Origin: Chloroflexota bacterium
Lineage (GTDB): Bacteria > Chloroflexota > Anaerolineae > UBA7937 > B3-Chlor
Length of the DNA: 64,000 bases
Assembly (NCBI GenBank): GCA_030613785.1
Contig: JAUWLF010000001.1
Span: forward strand, 79,371 to 143,370
Reading direction: 5' to 3'
Of the stretch, positions 16,021 through 25,359 are shown piece after piece. The notes under the pieces are model-generated. The model saw nothing but the letters and a program-made list of their open reading frames with translations. It did no database searches and was not told where the DNA came from. Each line of letters opens with the position of its first letter. Positions within the stretch are counted from its first letter, which is position 1. Position numbers and translations under genes: made by a program.

Positions 16021-16659
16021 ATGAAAGCGCAAATGACCATAGCTCGCGAAGAAGGTAGAACACAGATGGGAATGGAGAAGTTCCTTTCGGCGGGTGATAT
16101 GGTGGATATGGTGGGTTGTTGCGAAGTCACACCCACTGGAGCCTTGAACTGGATCGACTCAGCCAAGTCACCTGTCTTCAATACGCTTGGCGAGCACTAC
16201 CGCATCCTGAGGACTGACTACACCGCCTTTCTACACAGATGCGCGATGTTCATGGATGAAGGTCTCTTCGGGAGAACCAGGGCAAAGAAGCGCATCCTGA
16301 TTGTAGATGACGAGCCGGCGGTCCTGTCCTTCATCGAGGCCACCCTGCACCTCGAAGCCGAGTACGAGCTTGCCACAGCTTCTGACGGCCTCGAAGCTGC
16401 ACACCAACTCGCCATCTTCGAGCCAGACTTGGTAGTCCTGGACATCATGCTACCCGGTATGGACGGCTTTGAGATCTGTCGAAGACTGAAGTCGGACCCA
16501 GCGATGTCTCGCGTCAAAGTGCTTGTGGTGACAGGCTTCGCCACTGAGGAGAACATCGAGAAGATACTGCACTATGGCGCCGATGACTACCTCGCCAAGC
16601 CCCTGAAGCTCGAGGATCTGAAAGCAAGAGTCCACCAACTCCTGGCCGACGTAAAATGA
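16021..16659 (+). CDS. Excisionase-type HTH fused to a response-regulator receiver domain
   Basis: About 212 residues. Residues ~18-66 resemble a MerR/excisionase-like DNA-binding domain (FLSAGDMVDMVG, ALNWIDSAKSPVFNTLGEHYRI, DYTAFLHR). Residues ~90-210 are a complete receiver domain: ILIVDDEPAVL (acidic pocket), LVVLDIMLPGMDG (phospho-acceptor Asp), VLVVTGF, and DDYLAKPL (conserved Lys). The effector is N-terminal to the receiver, the reverse of OmpR or NarL regulators. No histidine kinase is adjacent. Start ATG 16021 has AAGGA 8 nt upstream; ATG 16066 is an alternative. Confidence 0.85.
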   Translation: MKAQMTIAREEGRTQMGMEKFLSAGDMVDMVGCCEVTPTGALNWIDSAKSPVFNTLGEHYRILRTDYTAFLHRCAMFMDEGLFGRTRAKKRILIVDDEPAVLSFIEATLHLEAEYELATASDGLEAAHQLAIFEPDLVVLDIMLPGMDGFEICRRLKSDPAMSRVKVLVVTGFATEENIEKILHYGADDYLAKPLKLEDLKARVHQLLADVK

Positions 16660-16869
16660 TGCTACCCTCAACCCCCGCAGTTTGACATGGTGAAGGCGGA
16701 ATGTGCCGCAAGCCAGCCAACATCCTGGGGGCGGGAACAGTCCAGGTCACATCCTCTTTGTCAGGACGGAGCACGACGAACACCGACGCTTCACGAGTGA
16801 CTCCTTGAGATGGCACCCTGCTGATACGGTTGGAGACGACTTCACGGCAGCTTCTGCCTGCGAAGGAAT

Positions 16870-17400
16870 GTGAGCCCGATTGACTGGACAGACGTAGTAG
16901 AGCAGCGGATCAGAGAAGCCCAGGAAAGAGGCGAATTCGACAACCTGGTTGGTCAGGGCCAGCCCTTGGACCTCAGAGAGAACCCTTTTGTCAGGCCCGC
17001 GTGGCGCCTGGCGTATAGGATTCTGACGAATGCGGGCTTCTCACCGGATTGGATTGAGCTGGACAAAACGGTAAGGGCCGAGCTGGCAGAATGCCGCAAG
17101 CTGCTGGAAGGCCAGTTGGTCTGGGCCAGAAAGGTAGCGTCTTCGGGAAGGAGTGACCAGGAGCCGGTCTCTGGACTGGCTGACCTGTATCAATGGACCG
17201 TCGCCCGATACACCACTCTGGCAGAGAGAGCCAACGAGAACATCGAGCTCCTCAACCTAATCACACCCGGGATGTTCCTACAAAGGCACAAGATCTGCAT
17301 CGCGGAGGAGCTTCGTAGATTCCGACGACGCTGGCCGCAGAGCAGACAGAACCCTATAACGGATCCCACTCTGTTTGTCCACCGCCACACATCGAGTTGA
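16870..17400 (+). CDS. DUF1992 domain protein (DnaJC28-like)
   Basis: 176 residues from GTG 16870. The first ~80 residues carry the DUF1992 signature: IDWTDVVEQRIREAQERGEFDNL, GQGQPLDLRENPFV, and LAYRILTNAGFSPDWIEL. The rest is helical and charged. In eukaryotes this domain occurs in DNAJC28; bacterial members are small cytosolic proteins of unknown function. The ribosome site is weak (GAAGGA very close to the start codon). It stands alone between the regulator and the acyl-CoA operon. Confidence 0.8.
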   Translation: MSPIDWTDVVEQRIREAQERGEFDNLVGQGQPLDLRENPFVRPAWRLAYRILTNAGFSPDWIELDKTVRAELAECRKLLEGQLVWARKVASSGRSDQEPVSGLADLYQWTVARYTTLAERANENIELLNLITPGMFLQRHKICIAEELRRFRRRWPQSRQNPITDPTLFVHRHTSS

Positions 17401-17811
17401 CGGCACGCGTGGACCTGAGCACTTCGCTCAGTCGGCTCGGAGAATAGCCGCCTACTTCCATCATCGGATCGCCACTTCCATGGTGGTTGATGTCACGGGC
17501 ACGGTGAGAAGAACCCGGTCCTGTCATTTGATCCTGCCGCAGCATGGTGGCGGACCCTCCTAGCTCTCCGGAGACACCTCTCTCACGCCGTGCGCAAGCT
17601 GCCAAGGGACTGAACAGTCGCCCTGCCGGCACAGCGCCAGCCACTCATCCCGTGCGCGACCCACAAGCAGACACGGGCCACGGTGCCCCCTGAGCACAAT
17701 GGCGTTACTAGCCAAAACCTGCCTCATGTGCTATTATTCCAGGCTGTCGCAGCGTGCCTGGGACACATGAATGAAGCTCTAGAACTCGAACACTGGAGAG
17801 GAGATAGTGAC
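17401..17811. other. 411-bp gap before the acyl-CoA operon; one hairpin
   Basis: No convincing gene on either strand. Just after the DUF1992 stop there is a perfect 6-bp hairpin, CTGAGC (17415-17420) / GCTCAG (17426-17431), without a T-tract. Its CTTCGCTCAGTCGGCTCG context looks like a dispersed palindromic repeat, but no second copy is in this window. A TATTAT at 17732-17737 could be a -10 box, but it lacks a good -35. The acyl-CoA operon promoter is presumably in this gap. Confidence 0.4.
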
Positions 17812-19101
17812 ATGAGCGAAGTGGTTATTGTCAGTGGTGCCAGGACGGCCATAGGTACTTTCGGGGGAGCCTTGAGAGATGTTCCTGTCGTGGAACTTGG
17901 GGCTCTTGTCATCAAGGAGGCCCTGCGAAGGGCGGGCCTGCGGCCCAAATCCGGCGAGGACCTGCTCCAGTATGCACCAGACAGCCTGATGGGCGTCGGC
18001 GTGATCGACCTGGAGAGGCAGCATTACGACTGGGATGAAAGTCTCAGAGAAGTACAGGTCGACGAAGTGATCATGGGGCATGTGATTCAGGGAGGGCAGG
18101 GCCAGAATACCGCCAGACAGGCCACGATCCACGCTGGACTTCCGAAGGAGACCAACGCTTTCACGGTGAACAAGGTCTGCGCCTCAGGATTGAAGGCCAT
18201 CACTCTCGGGGCGCAGGCGATTGAGCTTGACCAGGCTGAAGTAGTGGTGGCCGGAGGCATGGAGAACATGAGCCAAGCCCCCTACGCCCTGCCCAAGGCC
18301 AGATGGGGCTACAGAATGGATATTACGGGCGCTGGCAAGGTGACTGACCTCATGGTTCACGACGGGCTATGGGAGATATTTTACGGTTATCACATGGGTC
18401 TCACAGCCGAGAACATAGCACAGAGATATGAAATAGCGAGGGAGGAACAGGACAAGCTCGGGCTCCTCAGCCACCAGAGGGCGCGAAAGTCTATTGCCGA
18501 GGGCATCTTTGAGAAGGAAGTTGTGCCGGTCGTGATTCCTCAGAGGAAGGGCGAGCCGGTGGTGTTCGACATGGACGAGCGCCCCATGGATACGAGCCTC
18601 GAGAAGATGGCCAGGCTGAGGCCAGCCTTCAAGAAAGATGGCACAGTCACCGCGGGCAACGCCTCTGGGATCAACGACGCTGCGGCAGCCCTCGTGCTGA
18701 TGTCCAAGGAGAAGGCCGAGGAGCTGGGACTCGAACCCGTGCTGACACTGAAATCCTACGCCTCCGGCGCTGTTGACCCCGCCTACATGGGTCTGGGAGT
18801 CGTCCCAGCCGTCAGGAAGGCGCTGGAGACAGCAGGCCTGACCATTGGCGACATGGAGGTCATCGAACTCAACGAGGCTTTTGCCGCCCAGACCATAGCC
18901 TGCATGCGAGAGCTGGCGATTAGCATGGAGAACACCAACGTGCACGGGGGAGGCATTTCACTAGGGCACCCCATTGGGTGCACCGGGGCCCGCCTGATGG
19001 TGACCATCATGCACGAGATGCTGAGGGAAGATCTGAAGCTCGGGTTGGTGAACATGTGTATCGGCGGCGGCCAAGGGATGGCCGCCGTAGTGGCCAGATA
19101 G
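17812..19101 (+). CDS. Acetyl-CoA acetyltransferase (thiolase) 1, with an N-terminal insertion
   Basis: 429 residues from ATG 17812, behind GGAGAGGAG. Thiolase hallmarks are [11 protein letters not shown] (acylated Cys), [34 protein letters not shown] (catalytic His) and CIGGGQG (second Cys). It catalyses reversible condensation of acetyl-CoA to acetoacetyl-CoA or thiolysis of 3-ketoacyl-CoA. Compared with thiolase 2 (395 residues), it has about 30 extra residues between RRAGL and VDEVIMG (roughly residues 43-77, with [18 protein letters not shown]). It is the first gene of a six-gene cluster. Confidence 0.94.
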   Translation: MSEVVIVSGARTAIGTFGGALRDVPVVELGALVIKEALRRAGLRPKSGEDLLQYAPDSLMGVGVIDLERQHYDWDESLREVQVDEVIMGHVIQGGQGQNTARQATIHAGLPKETNAFTVNKVCASGLKAITLGAQAIELDQAEVVVAGGMENMSQAPYALPKARWGYRMDITGAGKVTDLMVHDGLWEIFYGYHMGLTAENIAQRYEIAREEQDKLGLLSHQRARKSIAEGIFEKEVVPVVIPQRKGEPVVFDMDERPMDTSLEKMARLRPAFKKDGTVTAGNASGINDAAAALVLMSKEKAEELGLEPVLTLKSYASGAVDPAYMGLGVVPAVRKALETAGLTIGDMEVIELNEAFAAQTIACMRELAISMENTNVHGGGISLGHPIGCTGARLMVTIMHEMLREDLKLGLVNMCIGGGQGMAAVVAR

Positions 19102-19160
19102 GCAGGAGCATCGGCAATGAGACCCATTCGAGCTTTCTCCATCTGAACGAAAGGAACGAT

Positions 19161-20348
19161 ATGTCGAAAGACACGGAGATCGTTATCGTCGGTGCAGCCA
19201 GAACAGCCATCGGTCGATTCGGAGGAACTACATCCCGCATCCCGGCTGTGGAACTGGGCGCTGTGGCCATTGCGGGGGCAGGGGAGCGAGCTGGCATAGA
19301 TGCTGACACGATAGACGAGGTGCTCATGGGCCAGGTCATCCAGGCCGGCTGTGGCCAGGCACCGGCCCGCCAAGCAGCGCTCAAGGCAGGGCTACCCGCC
19401 ACCGTGGGAGCGACGACCGTGAACAAGATCTGCGGCTCTGGGTTGAAGACGGCGGCCATGGGCGCCAACGCCATCATCGCTGGCGAGGCCGAGATGATCG
19501 TGGCGGGGGGCATGGAGAGCATGAACATGGGGCCGCACCTGATGCCCAATGCCCGAACGGGCTACCGGCTGGGGAACGCGGTACTCATTGACGCCACGGT
19601 CCACGATGGACTGTGGTGCGCGATTGACAACTGGCACATGGGCAATGCCGCCGAGCTCATCGCGGATGCCATGAGCATAACCCGTGAGGAGATGGATGAG
19701 TTCGCCCTGGGAAGTCATGGCAAGGCCATCAAGGCCATCAACGAAGGGAAGTTCGACGCGGAGATCGTCCCCGTCACAGTGCCACAGCGGAACGCGGACC
19801 CTATCGTGTTCGATACCGACGAGAACCCCCGCGCGGACACCAGTCTGGAGACGCTAGCTCAACTCCGACCCGCCTTCAGGGAAGATGGAAAGTGTACCGC
19901 CGGCAACTCCTCGGCCATCACCGATGGTGCGGCAGCGGTGGTGATCACCAGCGCACGGAAGGCCAGAGACCTCGGAATCGAGCCTTTGGCGCGTATCACT
20001 GGCTTCGCGCAGGCGGCCGTAGAGCCGAAGTGGGTCTTCTTTGCCCCAGTCCACGCCATAGAGACCCTGCTCCAGAAGACAGGTCACAAGCTGGCTGATT
20101 TTGATCTGCTGGAGATCAATGAGGCGTTCGCCTCGCAGAGCCTGGCTGATGGGAGGAAACTCGGCCTGGACTGGGAGAGGCTGAACGTGAACGGAGGTGC
20201 GATCGCCCTGGGACACCCCATCGGTTGCAGTGGAACTCGTATCCTGGTGACTCTCATCTACGCCATGAGGGACCAAAGGGCGAACCTGGGCCTGGCTGCT
20301 CTCTGCCTTGGCGGCGGAGAGGCCGTGGCCATGAGCATAGAGATGTAG
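19161..20348 (+). CDS. Acetyl-CoA acetyltransferase (thiolase) 2
   Basis: A 395-residue thiolase of normal family length, from ATG 19161 with AAAGGAA upstream. It contains [18 protein letters not shown] (nucleophilic Cys), [37 protein letters not shown] and ALCLGGGEA. It is clearly distinct from thiolase 1, so the pair may differ in chain length or direction. It lies 59 bp downstream of thiolase 1 on the same strand. A long frame upstream in the same register (from 18978) is overlap with thiolase 1, not part of the protein. Confidence 0.95.
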   Translation: MSKDTEIVIVGAARTAIGRFGGTTSRIPAVELGAVAIAGAGERAGIDADTIDEVLMGQVIQAGCGQAPARQAALKAGLPATVGATTVNKICGSGLKTAAMGANAIIAGEAEMIVAGGMESMNMGPHLMPNARTGYRLGNAVLIDATVHDGLWCAIDNWHMGNAAELIADAMSITREEMDEFALGSHGKAIKAINEGKFDAEIVPVTVPQRNADPIVFDTDENPRADTSLETLAQLRPAFREDGKCTAGNSSAITDGAAAVVITSARKARDLGIEPLARITGFAQAAVEPKWVFFAPVHAIETLLQKTGHKLADFDLLEINEAFASQSLADGRKLGLDWERLNVNGGAIALGHPIGCSGTRILVTLIYAMRDQRANLGLAALCLGGGEAVAMSIEM

Positions 20349-20493
20349 TATGGGCAAACAAAGCGGCAGTCGCGCAGATGCGGTGCCTTCACACCAACCG
20401 GGCAACGGGTCTAGCTAGAGAATCGTCAGCGCGTCGGATGGAAGCCACTGAGCGCTTCACGCTGCTGATCTCATGTCTGCTTGAGAGGAAGAC

Positions 20494-21234
20494 ATGATCC
20501 TGGAAGATAGAGTGGCTATCGTTACCGGAGCCGGACAGGGCATAGGCCGGGGAATCGCTTTGAAGCTCGCCGAGAAGAGAGCACATGTCGTCGTTTCCGA
20601 CATCAATGGGCAGACCGCAAGAGAGACCGCCACAGAGGTGCGTGCTTTCGGTCGCAGAGCCCTCGCGTTGCAGGCAGATGTCTCGAATCGCGCCCAGGTC
20701 GAGAAGATGGTGCAGGCTACCTTACAGGAGTTTGGCACCGTAGACATCCTGATAAACAACGCCGGCATCGCTCGCAGCGCCACGCTGCTCAAGTTGACAG
20801 ACAAGGACTGGGACGAGGTTCTGGCCGTGAACCTGAAGGGCATCTTCCACACCACTCAGGCGGTAGTCCCCCACATGATGGCGGCACGCCACGGCAAGAT
20901 CGTTAACATCTCCTCCATCTATGGCCGAACCGGCACATTGGGCGACTCGAACTACGCCGCCTCCAAGGCTGGGATGATTGGTTTCACCAAGAGCATGGCT
21001 CGTGAACTAGCCCGCTATGACATCAATGTCAATGCTATACTGCCGGGCATGATTGACACACCCCTCTTGCAAGGCATTCCAGACCACTACCTCCAGCCCA
21101 TGATCGAGGAGATCCCTCTCGGGCGAGTGGGCACCCCCGAAGATATCGGCAATCTAGCCGCCTTCCTGGCCTCGGATGAGGCGCCATACATCACAGGCGC
21201 CGCCATCGAGGTCGCTGGCGGGTGGAGAATGTAG
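20494..21234 (+). CDS. Short-chain dehydrogenase (acetoacetyl-CoA/3-oxoacyl reductase type)
   Basis: A 246-residue classical SDR. It has VTGAGQGIGRG (cofactor glycine motif), NNAGIARS, a catalytic Ser in VNISSIYG, YAASKAG (Tyr-Lys pair), NAILPGMIDTP and the C-terminal ITGAAIEVAGGWRM typical of FabG/PhaB. In this cluster it probably interconverts 3-ketoacyl-CoA and (R)-3-hydroxyacyl-CoA. This would complement the (S)-specific dehydrogenase next door. The exact substrate is inference. Confidence 0.9.
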   Translation: MILEDRVAIVTGAGQGIGRGIALKLAEKRAHVVVSDINGQTARETATEVRAFGRRALALQADVSNRAQVEKMVQATLQEFGTVDILINNAGIARSATLLKLTDKDWDEVLAVNLKGIFHTTQAVVPHMMAARHGKIVNISSIYGRTGTLGDSNYAASKAGMIGFTKSMARELARYDINVNAILPGMIDTPLLQGIPDHYLQPMIEEIPLGRVGTPEDIGNLAAFLASDEAPYITGAAIEVAGGWRM

Positions 21235-21255
21235 TCCAGAAGACGGAGATTAGGG

Positions 21256-22104
21256 ATGAATATTCAGAAGGTGGGTGTCGTCGGTTGTGGGCTCATGGGT
21301 TCTGGCATCGCGGAGGTGTGTGCCCGCAACGGCTACGATGTCGTCGTCCTGGACCTCACAGACGGAATCCTGAAACAGGGCCTGGGTAGAATAGAGAAGT
21401 CGCTCTCTAAGGCAGTATCCAAGGGCAAGCTCTCGGAGGAGGCGAGAGGAAAGACCCTTTCCAGAATCAGCGTGACCACCAAGCCAACCGACCTTGCCGA
21501 CCGAGACCTGGTTATCGAGGCAGTCCTAGAGGATCTGGAGGAGAAGAAGAAAGTGTTCGCTGAACTGGACCAGATCTTGGGCCCAAACTCCATCATCACC
21601 ACCAATTCGTCCTCGCTCTGCGTCATTGAGATGGCCTCGGCAACCGAGCGAGGAGACAAGGTTCTGGGAACACACTTCTTCTACCCAGCACCCATCATGC
21701 CACTGATAGAGCTAGTGCGCACCATCCTTACGAGCGACGAGACGATGAGCACTGCGCAGGAGTTTGCTGCATCTATAGGCAAGGAGACCATCGTAGCAAA
21801 GGACAGGCCCGGATACGTGTGCGCACGATTGATCATCCCTTTCCTGCTGGACGCCGTGCGTGCATGCGAAGAGGGACTGGCGTCGAAAGAGGACATAGAC
21901 ACAGCCTTGGAGATGGGAATGAACCATCCTATGGGGCCATTGACGGTGGTAGACTTCTTCGGACTGGATACGTTGCTGTTGATCGCCGACGGCCTATTCG
22001 AGGAGTTCAAGGACCCTCGGTTCGCGGCCCCTACGCTCCTCAGGCGAATGGTGGCAGCTGGGCATTTCGGTCGGAAGACCGGCGAAGGGTTCTATCAGTA
22101 CTGA
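21256..22104 (+). CDS. hbd: 3-hydroxybutyryl-CoA dehydrogenase
   Basis: 282 residues, the usual length for single-domain Hbd. GCGLMGSGIAEVCARNGYDV is the NAD-binding glycine motif. Then come DLVIEAVLEDLEEK, SIITTNSSSLCVIEMA, GTHFFYPAPIMPLIELV (catalytic His), KDRPGYVCARLIIPFL, and the C-terminal MGMNHPMGPLTVVDFFGLDT with KTGEGFYQY. It oxidises (S)-3-hydroxybutyryl-CoA to acetoacetyl-CoA or the reverse. It starts 21 bp after the SDR gene and ends 15 bp before the acyl-CoA dehydrogenase gene. Confidence 0.96.
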   Translation: MNIQKVGVVGCGLMGSGIAEVCARNGYDVVVLDLTDGILKQGLGRIEKSLSKAVSKGKLSEEARGKTLSRISVTTKPTDLADRDLVIEAVLEDLEEKKKVFAELDQILGPNSIITTNSSSLCVIEMASATERGDKVLGTHFFYPAPIMPLIELVRTILTSDETMSTAQEFAASIGKETIVAKDRPGYVCARLIIPFLLDAVRACEEGLASKEDIDTALEMGMNHPMGPLTVVDFFGLDTLLLIADGLFEEFKDPRFAAPTLLRRMVAAGHFGRKTGEGFYQY

Positions 22105-22119
22105 GGAGGAACCATCATC

Positions 22120-23268
22120 ATGGACTTCAGTCTTACCGACGAACAGCGGATGATTCAGGAACTGGCCCGCGACTTCGCCACAGAGGTATTAGCCCCTGCT
22201 GCTCCCATCATAGATCAAACGGAGGAGTATCCTTTTGAGAACTGCCGGCGGATGGGGGAACTGGGACTGATGGGGATAGAGGTGCCCGAGGAGTATGGAG
22301 GCACCGACGCTGACACGGTGAGCTATGTGGTGGCGCTGGAAGAGGTGTCCAAGGCCTGCGGTTCAAGCGGAACCATCATGTCCGTCAACAACTCTCTCGT
22401 CTGCCACGGCTTGGCGGTGCACGGCACACCTGAGCAGCGAGAGGAATACCTTCGCCCGGCGGCGTCGTTTGAGCGGATCGGCACTTTCAGCCTTTCTGAG
22501 CCCCAGGCAGGTTCCGACGCGGCCAGTCTGCGTACCAAGGCTGTGCGTGACGGGAACTACTACCTCGTAGACGGCGCCAAGAACTTCATCAGCAGTGGCG
22601 ACGTCGCTGATTTCCACATCGTGTTCTGCGTCACTGATCCTGATGCCGTACCCAAACACCGCGGCATTAGTTGCTTGCTGATAGACACCGACACTCCCGG
22701 TTTTTCAGCTGGGAAATCCGAGGAGAAATTGGGCATCCGAGCAGCTCACACCGCCGCTTTGTATTTCGAGGATTGTCGAGTCCCCGTCGCCAACCGCCTC
22801 GGAGAGGAGGGTCAGGGTTTCAGAATCGCCATGGAGGTCCTGGATGCCGGGCGCATCGGCATCGCCGCCCAAGCCTTGGGGATAGGTCAGGCTGCTTTCG
22901 AAGCGTCCAGAGACTATGCCTTGGAACGAGAGCAGTTTGGCAAACCACTGGCCCGACACCAGGCGATACAGTTCATGATCGCTGACATGGGTACCAGGCT
23001 CGAGGCCGCGCGACTCCTGACCTTCAAGGCAGCGCTGAAGAAGCAGCGCAAGGAAAGATTCTCTCTCGAAGCGGCCATGGCCAAACTGTACGCCTCAGAG
23101 TCTGCCACGTGGGTTACCTACAAGGCCATCCAAATCTATGGCGGATATGGGTACATGAGAGAATACAACGTCGAACGGTATTTCCGGGACGCCAAGATCA
23201 CCGAAATCTATGAGGGTACATCAGAAGTGCAGCGCATGGTCATCGCCAGGCAGATGCTGCGAGACTAG
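22120..23268 (+). CDS. Acyl-CoA dehydrogenase (short-chain/butyryl type)
   Basis: 382 residues. FAD and substrate motifs are FSLSEPQAGSDAASLRTKA, NFISSGDVADF, KLGIRAAHTAALYFEDC, REQFGKPLARHQAIQFMIADM and QIYGGYGYMREYNVERYFRDAKITEIYEGTSE. The Glu of YEGTSE (about residue 365) is the catalytic base position of short-chain enzymes. It forms or reduces 2-enoyl-CoA. No etfAB genes are nearby, so its electron carrier must be encoded elsewhere. GAGGAGG precedes the ATG. Confidence 0.95.
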   Translation: MDFSLTDEQRMIQELARDFATEVLAPAAPIIDQTEEYPFENCRRMGELGLMGIEVPEEYGGTDADTVSYVVALEEVSKACGSSGTIMSVNNSLVCHGLAVHGTPEQREEYLRPAASFERIGTFSLSEPQAGSDAASLRTKAVRDGNYYLVDGAKNFISSGDVADFHIVFCVTDPDAVPKHRGISCLLIDTDTPGFSAGKSEEKLGIRAAHTAALYFEDCRVPVANRLGEEGQGFRIAMEVLDAGRIGIAAQALGIGQAAFEASRDYALEREQFGKPLARHQAIQFMIADMGTRLEAARLLTFKAALKKQRKERFSLEAAMAKLYASESATWVTYKAIQIYGGYGYMREYNVERYFRDAKITEIYEGTSEVQRMVIARQMLRD

Positions 23269-23322
23269 CATGCAATCTCATGAAGGGCCGACAGAGACAG
23301 AGAGCCAGATCAGGAGAATCAA

Positions 23323-24873
23323 ATGAGCGTGGATCCCAAAACCCAGAAACTGCGTGAGATGAGGCAGCAAGCTCGGTTGGCCGGTGGCCAGCAACGCGTG
23401 GATGCCCAGCACGCCAAGGGCAAGCTTACAGCTCGGGGACGTTTGGACCTGCTTCTGGACGAGGGCTCCTTCCGCGAACTGGACATGTTTGTGACCCACC
23501 GCACTGCAGGATTTGGCCTGGAGGACAAGAAGTTCCTCAGCGATAGTGTAATAACCGGTTGGGGCACTATTGATGGCCGTCTTGTCTACGTGTTTTCCCA
23601 AGACTTCACGGTCTTCGGCGGCTCGCTGGGAGAGGTGCATGCTGAGAAAATCTGCAAGGTCATGGACCTCGCTGCGAAGAACGGCGCACCAGTGATCGGC
23701 CTCGACGACTCCGGTGGGGCTCGCATCCAGGAAGGGGTGGTTTCCTTGGGTGCCTATGCCGATATCTTCCTGCGCAACACACTCTCCTCTGGCGTTATTC
23801 CCCAGATATCTGCGATCATGGGGCCTTGCGCGGGTGGTGCGGTATACTCCCCGGCGATAACCGACTTCATTGTCATGGTCAAGGGAACCAGCCACATGTT
23901 CATAACCGGCCCCAGTGTCATCAAGACCGTGACTCGCGAGGAGGTGACCTTCGAGGAACTGGGCGGAGCGAAGACCCACAACACCCTTAGCGGAGTAGCG
24001 CACTTCGCCGCCGAGGACGAGGAGGATTGCATGCGCATCCTTCGTGAGCTTTTCAGCTACATCCCACAAAACAACATGGAAGACCCACCGCTACTCACGC
24101 CCTCCGATGACCCTCTACGCATGGATGAGGAACTGGACTCCATGGTTCCCGACAGCTCCACCAAACCCTACGACATGAAAAAGATCATCCGCCGAATCGT
24201 GGATCATGGACGCTTCTTGGAGGTCCATGAGCACTGGGCGCAGAACATCGTCATAGGCTTCGCTCGTCTCAACGGGCGTTCGGTGGGCATCGTGGCTCAG
24301 CAGCCAGCCGTGCTCGCTGGTGTCCTGAACATCGATTCCTCCGTTAAGGCGGCTCGTTTCGTTCGCTTCTGCGACTGCTTCAACATCCCCATCATCACCT
24401 TCGTGGACGTTCCTGGTTTCTTGCCTGGAGTAGCCGAAGAGCATGGCGGCATCATCCGACACGGCGCCAAGCTCCTCTATGCTTACTGTGAGGCAACGGT
24501 GCCCAAGATCACCATCATTACGCGCAAAGCATACGGGGGAGCCTATGTCGTCATGAGTTCCAAGCACATTCGCGGCGACATCAGCTATGCCTGGCCCACC
24601 GCTGAGATCGCGGTCATGGGGCCTGGCGGCGCCGTGAACATCATCTTCCGAAAGGAGATAACGGCGGCCGAGGATTCCGAGGCCGAGAGGGAGAGGCTCA
24701 GCCAAGAGTACCGGGAGAGCTTTTCCCACCCCTACGTCGCCGCTTCCCGAGGCTACATTGATGATGTCATCGAACCTCGAGAGACGCGCCCACGACTAAT
24801 CGAAGCGCTGGAAACCTTACAGAACAAGCGGGACCGCAACCCGCCCAAGAAGCACGGGAACATCCCATTGTAG
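23323..24873 (+). CDS. Acyl-CoA carboxylase carboxyltransferase subunit (propionyl-CoA carboxylase beta/methylmalonyl-CoA decarboxylase alpha type)
   Basis: A 516-residue biotin-dependent carboxyltransferase with the crotonase-like N and C halves. It has [52 protein letters not shown], the oxyanion glycines in [38 protein letters not shown], and [18 protein letters not shown]. It transfers CO2 between carboxybiotin and an acyl-CoA such as propionyl-CoA. The biotin carboxylase and biotin carrier genes are not here but at 53.8-55.8 kb; together they would make a complete enzyme. A sodium-pump decarboxylase role is a less likely alternative, because no membrane beta subunit is seen. Confidence 0.93.
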   Translation: MSVDPKTQKLREMRQQARLAGGQQRVDAQHAKGKLTARGRLDLLLDEGSFRELDMFVTHRTAGFGLEDKKFLSDSVITGWGTIDGRLVYVFSQDFTVFGGSLGEVHAEKICKVMDLAAKNGAPVIGLDDSGGARIQEGVVSLGAYADIFLRNTLSSGVIPQISAIMGPCAGGAVYSPAITDFIVMVKGTSHMFITGPSVIKTVTREEVTFEELGGAKTHNTLSGVAHFAAEDEEDCMRILRELFSYIPQNNMEDPPLLTPSDDPLRMDEELDSMVPDSSTKPYDMKKIIRRIVDHGRFLEVHEHWAQNIVIGFARLNGRSVGIVAQQPAVLAGVLNIDSSVKAARFVRFCDCFNIPIITFVDVPGFLPGVAEEHGGIIRHGAKLLYAYCEATVPKITIITRKAYGGAYVVMSSKHIRGDISYAWPTAEIAVMGPGGAVNIIFRKEITAAEDSEAERERLSQEYRESFSHPYVAASRGYIDDVIEPRETRPRLIEALETLQNKRDRNPPKKHGNIPL

Positions 24874-24912
24874 CAGGCGTTCCTCGAACTGGACATATTC
24901 TCGGATAGTACT

Positions 24913-25317
24913 ATGACACACTACACCATTGTGTTCGATGGAGGGAGTCGCGGTAACCCTGGAGTGGGATACGGCAGTTACGCCCTGCGGCGAAACCGGG
25001 ATGGCAAATTGAGGAAGAGGCGCTTGAGATTCGGGGAACAGGTAACCTCCAACGAGGCGGAATACCAGGCTCTCATCGAGGCCCTGGAAGACCTGATCGG
25101 AACCATACGGAAAGCCGGTCGCTCCCCGAAGGATTTCTCTGTGGAGATCAAAGGCGACAGCCGACTCATCATGCACCAGATAGAGGGTTCCTGGAAAACC
25201 AAGAGCCTGAATCTGATGCCGTTGCGAGACAAGGTCGAGGAGTTGTTAGCCGAGCTGGGCCCCTTCGAGCTGACCTGGCAACCTCGCAGGGAGAGCGTCA
25301 AGCTGCTTGGACATTGA
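24913..25317 (+). CDS. RNase H-like protein lacking the usual last catalytic residue
   Basis: 134 residues with the RNase HI fold: IVFDGGSRGNPGVGYGSYAL carries the first Asp, SNEAEYQALIEAL the Glu, and IKGDSRLI the second Asp. The protein ends RRESVKLLGH where RNase HI normally has a REENxxAD segment carrying the fourth acidic residue, and no in-frame continuation exists. The short C-terminus may be a natural subfamily, as the reading frame shows no other damage. Activity on RNA:DNA hybrids is possible but unproven. Confidence 0.83.
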   Translation: MTHYTIVFDGGSRGNPGVGYGSYALRRNRDGKLRKRRLRFGEQVTSNEAEYQALIEALEDLIGTIRKAGRSPKDFSVEIKGDSRLIMHQIEGSWKTKSLNLMPLRDKVEELLAELGPFELTWQPRRESVKLLGH

Positions 25318-25359
25318 GACCGGTGCACATGACTTGAGTGAAGCCGAAAGGACTATCGC

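Noticed and set aside
18724..18742. GACTCGAACCC, like the T-arm of a tRNA on the opposite strand
   Set aside because: It lies inside thiolase 1 coding sequence (ELGLEPV) and no acceptor or anticodon stem can be formed around it.
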